Source: Natribacillus halophilus
GTDB lineage: Bacteria > Bacillota > Bacilli > Bacillales > Marinococcaceae
Assembly: GCF_900100185.1 (NCBI RefSeq)
Contig: NZ_FNEN01000018.1
Coordinates: 1-46,388, forward strand
Direction: 5' to 3'
Length of the DNA stretch: 46,388 nt
Shown: piece after piece, positions 41,259 to 46,388 of the stretch
Layout of the letters: every line of letters starts with the position of its first letter
How positions within the stretch are numbered: position 1 is the first letter of the stretch
Notes under the pieces: model-generated
What the model was told of the DNA's origin: nothing
The model's input: only the letters and a program-made list of their open reading frames with translations
The model's database searches: none
Program-made: the position numbers and the translations under genes

Positions 41259-42140
41259 TCATATGACCTGTTCTGTCGCCAAGGCTTCCGTCAAAGCGGC
41301 AAATTCGGCCAGCGTAAGTGTCTCTGCTCTGCGCCGGCTCTCGATACCGGCAACATCGAAAGCCGCTGGCAAAGCTGATTGATCTCCCGTTTTTTCCTCG
41401 ATCCAACGGATCAGGTTGTTCGCCAGCGTTTTGCGCCGCTGGGCGAAGGCAGCCCGGATCACGCTGAACAATAAGCGTTCATCCCCAACCTGGACCGGGG
41501 GCGCTTCGCGCACCCGAAAACGAACGATGGTTGAGTCAACATTGGGACGGGGCATGAACACCGTCGCCGGGACTTTCAGGATGGTTTCTGTCTCCGCATA
41601 GTATTGCGCGGCGAGGGACAGGGAGCCGTAAGCTTTCGTTCCCGGCGCCGCCGCCAGTCGTTCCCCTACTTCTTTTTGGATCATCACTGTCAGTGTTTTA
41701 ATCGGTAACCTTTGTTCCAGAAACATCATAATAATCGGGGTCGTTACATAATACGGCAAATTTCCGGCCGCGACGACATGTGTCGTATCCTTGAATTCAT
41801 CCGCAAACAAGGCCTGCAAATCCGCTTCAAGAATATCCTGATGATGAATGCTGGTATTCTCGTAAGGGGCAAGCGTGTCCTCAAGTACCGGGAGCAAGCG
41901 CTGATCAATCTCATAGGCCACCACTTTTTTGGCCCGGCGGGCGAACTGTTCGGTGAGCGCTCCCAGACCCGGCCCAACCTCAATGACCCCGTCTGCCGTC
42001 GTCACTTCACTGGCCTCGACCAACCTGCGCAAAATGTTCCCATCGATGATAAAATTTTGGCCGAGGCTTTTTTTATAGGCGAGATTATGCTTTTCCAGAA
42101 TCGCTCTTGTTCTCGATGGCGTAGCTATAGCTTGACTCAT
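41259..42140 (-). CDS. rsmA: 16S rRNA dimethyladenosine transferase
   Basis: Methylates A1518 and A1519 of 16S rRNA (KsgA). The 293-aa SAM enzyme has KKSLGQNFIIDGNILRRLVE, the SAM loop VIEVGPGLGALTEQFAR, VAAGNLPYYVTTPIIMMFLE (catalytic NLPY) and a C-terminal helical domain. GAGGAG is 8 nt before the ATG at 42140, which overlaps the rnmV stop, so the two are coupled. Confidence 0.96.
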   Translation of the reverse strand: MSQAIATPSRTRAILEKHNLAYKKSLGQNFIIDGNILRRLVEASEVTTADGVIEVGPGLGALTEQFARRAKKVVAYEIDQRLLPVLEDTLAPYENTSIHHQDILEADLQALFADEFKDTTHVVAAGNLPYYVTTPIIMMFLEQRLPIKTLTVMIQKEVGERLAAAPGTKAYGSLSLAAQYYAETETILKVPATVFMPRPNVDSTIVRFRVREAPPVQVGDERLLFSVIRAAFAQRRKTLANNLIRWIEEKTGDQSALPAAFDVAGIESRRRAETLTLAEFAALTEALATEQVI

Positions 42141-42724
42141 CACGAATGCTCCTCTTCTTGTTGCAAAACTTCAGCCACCGCTTCATGGAATTCCTCGTGG
42201 CCGATGCGAAACATTTGTAAGCGTTTTAAAAACTGCTTGCCATTGGCGTAACCGATATTGAGCCGATCACCGACAAGGGCGCGACGTTCCCTGGCGTCAG
42301 GACCCGCCAGCAATCCTGCGGCACGAATGTCCTGAGTTGAGAGCCCGTTATTTTGCTGGGCTCTGCCTACAGGTGCCCTAACGCTCGCCAACGCCTCCCG
42401 AATCGCATCGATACGTGCGTGTTCCACCCCGTTACCTTTTCCCCGGGCAGCTTTAGCTTCCTGTTTACTTATAAATGCGTGTTTACAAGCGGGAACCGCC
42501 TCCGAAATGATACGGCGTATTCGCTCGCCCGGATAATCAGGATCAGTGAGAATGATGACCCCGCGGCGGCTGGCAGCGAGTTTGATCTGCGCGATGACAT
42601 GGGCGGGGACGGAGGAGCCGACTGTTTCAATCGTGTCCGCATCCACGGCTTGTTTAACAGCGGCCGTATCCCCTCTGCCTTCGACGACGATACATTCCTC
42701 AACGATCATTTTAGACGGAGTCAT
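42140..42724 (-). CDS. rnmV: Ribonuclease M5
   Basis: Matures 5S rRNA. The 194-aa product has an N-terminal TOPRIM domain: VVEGRGDTAAVKQAV (catalytic Glu), IILTDPDYPGERIRR (DxD-like), and a C-terminal helical region. AGGGGTG lies 5 nt before the ATG. It follows tatD by 11 nt. B. subtilis has yabE between the two; it is absent here. Confidence 0.95.
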   Translation of the reverse strand: MTPSKMIVEECIVVEGRGDTAAVKQAVDADTIETVGSSVPAHVIAQIKLAASRRGVIILTDPDYPGERIRRIISEAVPACKHAFISKQEAKAARGKGNGVEHARIDAIREALASVRAPVGRAQQNNGLSTQDIRAAGLLAGPDARERRALVGDRLNIGYANGKQFLKRLQMFRIGHEEFHEAVAEVLQQEEEHS

Positions 42725-42735
42725 CCAAGCACCCC

Positions 42736-43509
42736 TTAAGCGATTTTAAACAATGCTTTCGCATTATTCATCGTCGTCTCTGCCAATTGTTCGTAAGAGA
42801 GTCCATGCAGTTCTGCCAGTTTTTCCGCCACTTTTGCCACATAGGCCGGCTCATTGCGTTTTCCCCGATAAGGATGAGGGGCGAGAAACGGAGCGTCCGT
42901 CTCCACCAACAAGCGCTCCAGCGGCACGGTTTGAGCAACATCCTTTGGCAGCTGCGCATTTTTAAAAGTCACGGGGCCCCCGAAGGAGATGTGAAAACCA
43001 AGATCGAGACAGCGCCGCGCGGTTTCAGTATCTCCGCTGTAACAATGCATAATCCCGCCCGCAGGGCCCAGTCCTTCCTGTTCCATGATCGCGGCGATAT
43101 CTTCTTGCGATTCACGACCATGGATGACGAGGGGGAGATTGACGCGTTTCGCGAGCGCGATTTGTTCGCGAAACACCTCTTTTTGGATGTGGGCGGGCGA
43201 CTTGTCCCAATGATAATCCAATCCCGTCTCTCCAATCGCGACCACCTTCGGATGCGTCGCCAACGACTCGATCCCATCCAAATCCTTGGCTTGCATGTCC
43301 ACAGCGTCCACAGGGTGCCATCCGACCGTGGCATAAATAAAATCATAGCTTTCTGCCAGCTCGATGGCCGCTTTAATCGTCTCGTGATCAAACCCGACGA
43401 CATTCATCAAGCCTACACCCGCTTCCCGAGCGCGTTCCATAACAGCTTCCCGGTCATCGTCAAACTGCTCCACGTTCAAATGCACATGCGTATCGAATAA
43501 GTTAGCCAT
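42736..43509 (-). CDS. tatD: TatD-family metal-dependent DNase
   Basis: A 257-aa TIM-barrel hydrolase (YabD) with metal ligands in FDTHVHLN, the Glu of AIGETGLDYH, LVIHGRESQED, MHCYSGD and LLVETDAPFLAP. It is probably a 3'-5' DNase or D-aminoacyl-tRNA deacylase-like enzyme. AAGGG is 8 nt before the ATG at 43509; ATG 43515 is too near. It follows metS by 28 nt and is co-transcribed. Confidence 0.94.
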   Translation of the reverse strand: MANLFDTHVHLNVEQFDDDREAVMERAREAGVGLMNVVGFDHETIKAAIELAESYDFIYATVGWHPVDAVDMQAKDLDGIESLATHPKVVAIGETGLDYHWDKSPAHIQKEVFREQIALAKRVNLPLVIHGRESQEDIAAIMEQEGLGPAGGIMHCYSGDTETARRCLDLGFHISFGGPVTFKNAQLPKDVAQTVPLERLLVETDAPFLAPHPYRGKRNEPAYVAKVAEKLAELHGLSYEQLAETTMNNAKALFKIA

Positions 43510-43537
43510 ATTCATATCCCTTCTTTACTGCTGTCCA

Positions 43538-45517
<1,980 letters not shown>

Positions 45518-45540
45518 TTAAAAAACTCCTCGTTTTAAAT

Positions 45541-45828
45541 ATAAAAACTCCCGCCCCATGTAGGGACGAGAGTTCACTCACGCGGTACCACCCTGCTTCC
45601 TCCTGGTATAACCCAGGAGCTCAAAGCACCAGCTCAATTAAGCTGATGGCCGTCTATTAACGCAGACAGACGTCCTCCCCTTACTGCAGGCGCAGATCGA
45701 GGATAATACCTCCCGGACCATATTCAACACTCCGTTTGCCGCCGCCTCTCAGCACTCATGCGGCTCTCTGTGGACACGTAAGCATTTACTCATCCGTTCC
45801 CAGGCTTCATTCTTAATCATTATGTCTT
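45541..45828 (-). promoter_or_regulatory. T-box leader of metS
   Basis: The minus strand carries the T-box AGGGTGGTACCGCGTG (45579-45594), followed by a terminator stem (GAACTCTCGTCCC...GGGGCGGGAGT, 45544-45575) with a TTTTTAT run that competes with the antiterminator. An AGTA motif lies in stem I (about 45787-45790). The likely specifier codon is ATG (45719-45721) in GAATATGGTCC, matching methionine. Uncharged tRNA-Met should let transcription proceed into metS. The stretch 45518-45540 holds only the ribosome site. Confidence 0.93.
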
Positions 45829-45834
45829 ACAAAA

Positions 45835-45863
45835 ACTATAAGGAACTCTCCATCCGATGTCAA
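45835..45863 (-). promoter_or_regulatory. metS promoter
   Basis: The minus strand shows TTGACA (45858-45863), 17 bp, TATAGT (45835-45840), just upstream of the T-box leader. Confidence 0.85.
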
Positions 45864-45882
45864 GCTTTCTGGATGTGGGAGG

Positions 45883-46194
45883 CAAGGTAAAGTCAAAGTC
45901 CAACAATTTATTAAAAGAAATAACATTCGTCTTTCCACTCTGTGAACCCTCATGTGGAAGTATTGCCTCTTCGAGAGGGATCAGAAGCGCATTGTAATCC
46001 CTCTGACGGTGATCGTACTACCCCGAGAGGTACAAGCAGCGCTTTGTAATCCCTCAAACGGCGTTCGCGCTGCCCCGAGAGGTACAAGCAGCGCTTTGTA
46101 ATTACAAGAAACTCCTCAAACGGAGGGAATTGCTATTTTCCGTCTCTACACTTCCGGACATAAGTGATTATATTGACTTTGACGATGCCCTTAG
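45883..46194 (+). mobile_element. Non-coding element 2 with 52-bp periodic units
   Basis: A 312-bp relative of element 1: it starts with the same CAAGGTAAAGTCAAAGT, shares the next about 35 bp in diverged form (AAATAA...TCG-CTTTC), and ends with ACTTTGAC (46176-46183) plus a short tail. Inside, related units begin with GAGAG at 45973, 46025 and 46077, exactly 52 bp apart, and contain GCGCTGC...GCAGCGC stems. GTGGGAGG stands on both sides (45875-45882, 46195-46202), a target duplication or part of a G-rich tract. No ORF of note lies inside. Confidence 0.65.
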
Positions 46195-46225
46195 GTGGGA
46201 GGTGGGATGTGAGAGGCGGGAGAGG
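46195..46225 (+). repeat. G-rich heptad tract, copy 4
   Basis: Starts GTGGGAGGTGGGATGTGAGA and continues GGCGGGAGAGG: the same 7-bp rhythm as the tracts at 32147 and 34638, directly at the right edge of element 2. Confidence 0.75.
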
Positions 46226-46272
46226 AACGACTCAGGAAAATTTGTATCAAATTTGGTTTGAAATGTTTTATA

Positions 46273-46301
46273 TTGACTTTATTTTACAATACTGTTATTA
46301 T
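46273..46301 (+). promoter_or_regulatory. abrB promoter
   Basis: TTGACT (46273-46278), 17 bp, TATTAT (46296-46301) on the plus strand, about 70 nt before the abrB start codon. Confidence 0.78.
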
Positions 46302-46318
46302 AATTATTATAAAGAGAA

Positions 46319-46329
46319 AGTGTCAAAAA
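46319..46329 (+). promoter_or_regulatory. Spo0A-like box in the abrB leader
   Basis: AGTGTCAAAAA matches the 0A-box core TGTCRAA and lies about 12-22 nt downstream of the expected transcription start, the position where Spo0A~P represses abrB in B. subtilis. Confidence 0.55.
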
Positions 46330-46369
46330 AGGCACAAAAATACACGTTATTTTAAGGAGGTAAACAACA

Positions 46370-46388
46370 ATGAAATCGACAGGTGTTG
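46370..46388 (+). CDS. abrB: Transition-state regulator AbrB (5' end only)
   Basis: Only the first six codons (MKSTGV) and one base are in the window. They follow an ideal AAGGAGG 9 nt upstream and match the N terminus of AbrB. The gene is divergent from metS, as in B. subtilis, and carries a Spo0A-like box in its leader. The rest lies off the right edge. Confidence 0.78.

Noticed and set aside
42787-43500. 237-codon ORF antisense to tatD
   Set aside because: Complete overlap with a well-supported gene; the composition is that of a reverse-complement shadow.
46164-46355. 63-codon ORF before abrB
   Set aside because: It spans the end of element 2, the G-rich tract and the abrB promoter, with no ribosome site.

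Overview
The window is a conserved chromosomal core segment of a spore-forming, Gram-positive member of the Bacillaceae, read in the opposite direction to the usual Bacillus subtilis map. Starting at the right edge, the minus strand carries metS-tatD-rnmV-rsmA-yabG-veg-sspF-ispE-purR-ridA-spoVG-glmU-prs-ctc-pth-fin-mfd-spoVT-yabN-rqcP-yabP-yabQ-divIC-yabR-tRNA-Met-spoIIE-yabS-yabT-tilS-hpt-ftsH-coaX-hslO-cysK-pabA-folP-folB-folK-yazB-dusB-lysS. It ends at the leader of an rRNA operon whose 16S gene lies just off the left edge. A divergent abrB begins at the extreme right. An orphan ectoine hydroxylase gene and very acidic tails on FtsH and L25/Ctc suggest a halophilic or haloalkaliphilic lifestyle. 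A Salicibibacter-like genus is possible but cannot be proven from the window.

Layout: 1-12.6 kb holds the rRNA leader, lysyl-tRNA synthetase, tRNA dihydrouridine synthase, folate biosynthesis, cysteine synthase, Hsp33, CoA synthesis, FtsH, purine salvage and tRNA lysidine synthesis. 12.6-14.3 kb holds an inserted two-gene ThrE-type exporter next to a mobile-looking repeat element. 14.3-22.7 kb holds sporulation and division genes (yabT, yabS, spoIIE, divIC, yabPQ), ribosome quality control (rqcP) and a lone tRNA-Met. 22.7-27.4 kb is an accessory island where yabM sits in B. subtilis: a CadD-like transporter operon, a broken phosphatase, an AbrB-RelE type toxin-antitoxin pair, ectD and two small orphan genes. 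27.5-46.4 kb is again core: sporulation regulators (SpoVT, Fin, SpoVG, YabG, SspF), transcription-repair coupling (Mfd), translation (Pth, L25, RsmA, RnmV, MetS), UDP-GlcNAc, PRPP and isoprenoid synthesis.

Many control sites can be read directly. They include a T-box leader on metS, tandem promoters on veg, a spoIIE promoter with 21-bp spacing plus a Spo0A-like box, a sigma-G type promoter on spoVT, a sigma-F type promoter on fin, a sigma-H type promoter on spoVG, and a Spo0A-like box in the abrB leader.

The most unusual content is non-coding. First, two TIR-bounded elements (13847-14308 and 45883-46194) carry tandem arrays with the same 52-bp period, although the unit sequences have diverged, and each is flanked by a candidate target duplication. 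Second, a roughly 95-bp multi-hairpin repeat occurs in three intergenic sites. Third, G-rich 7-bp-period tracts occur in four intergenic sites. Genes present at this locus in B. subtilis but absent here are pabB, pabC, yabE and yabM.
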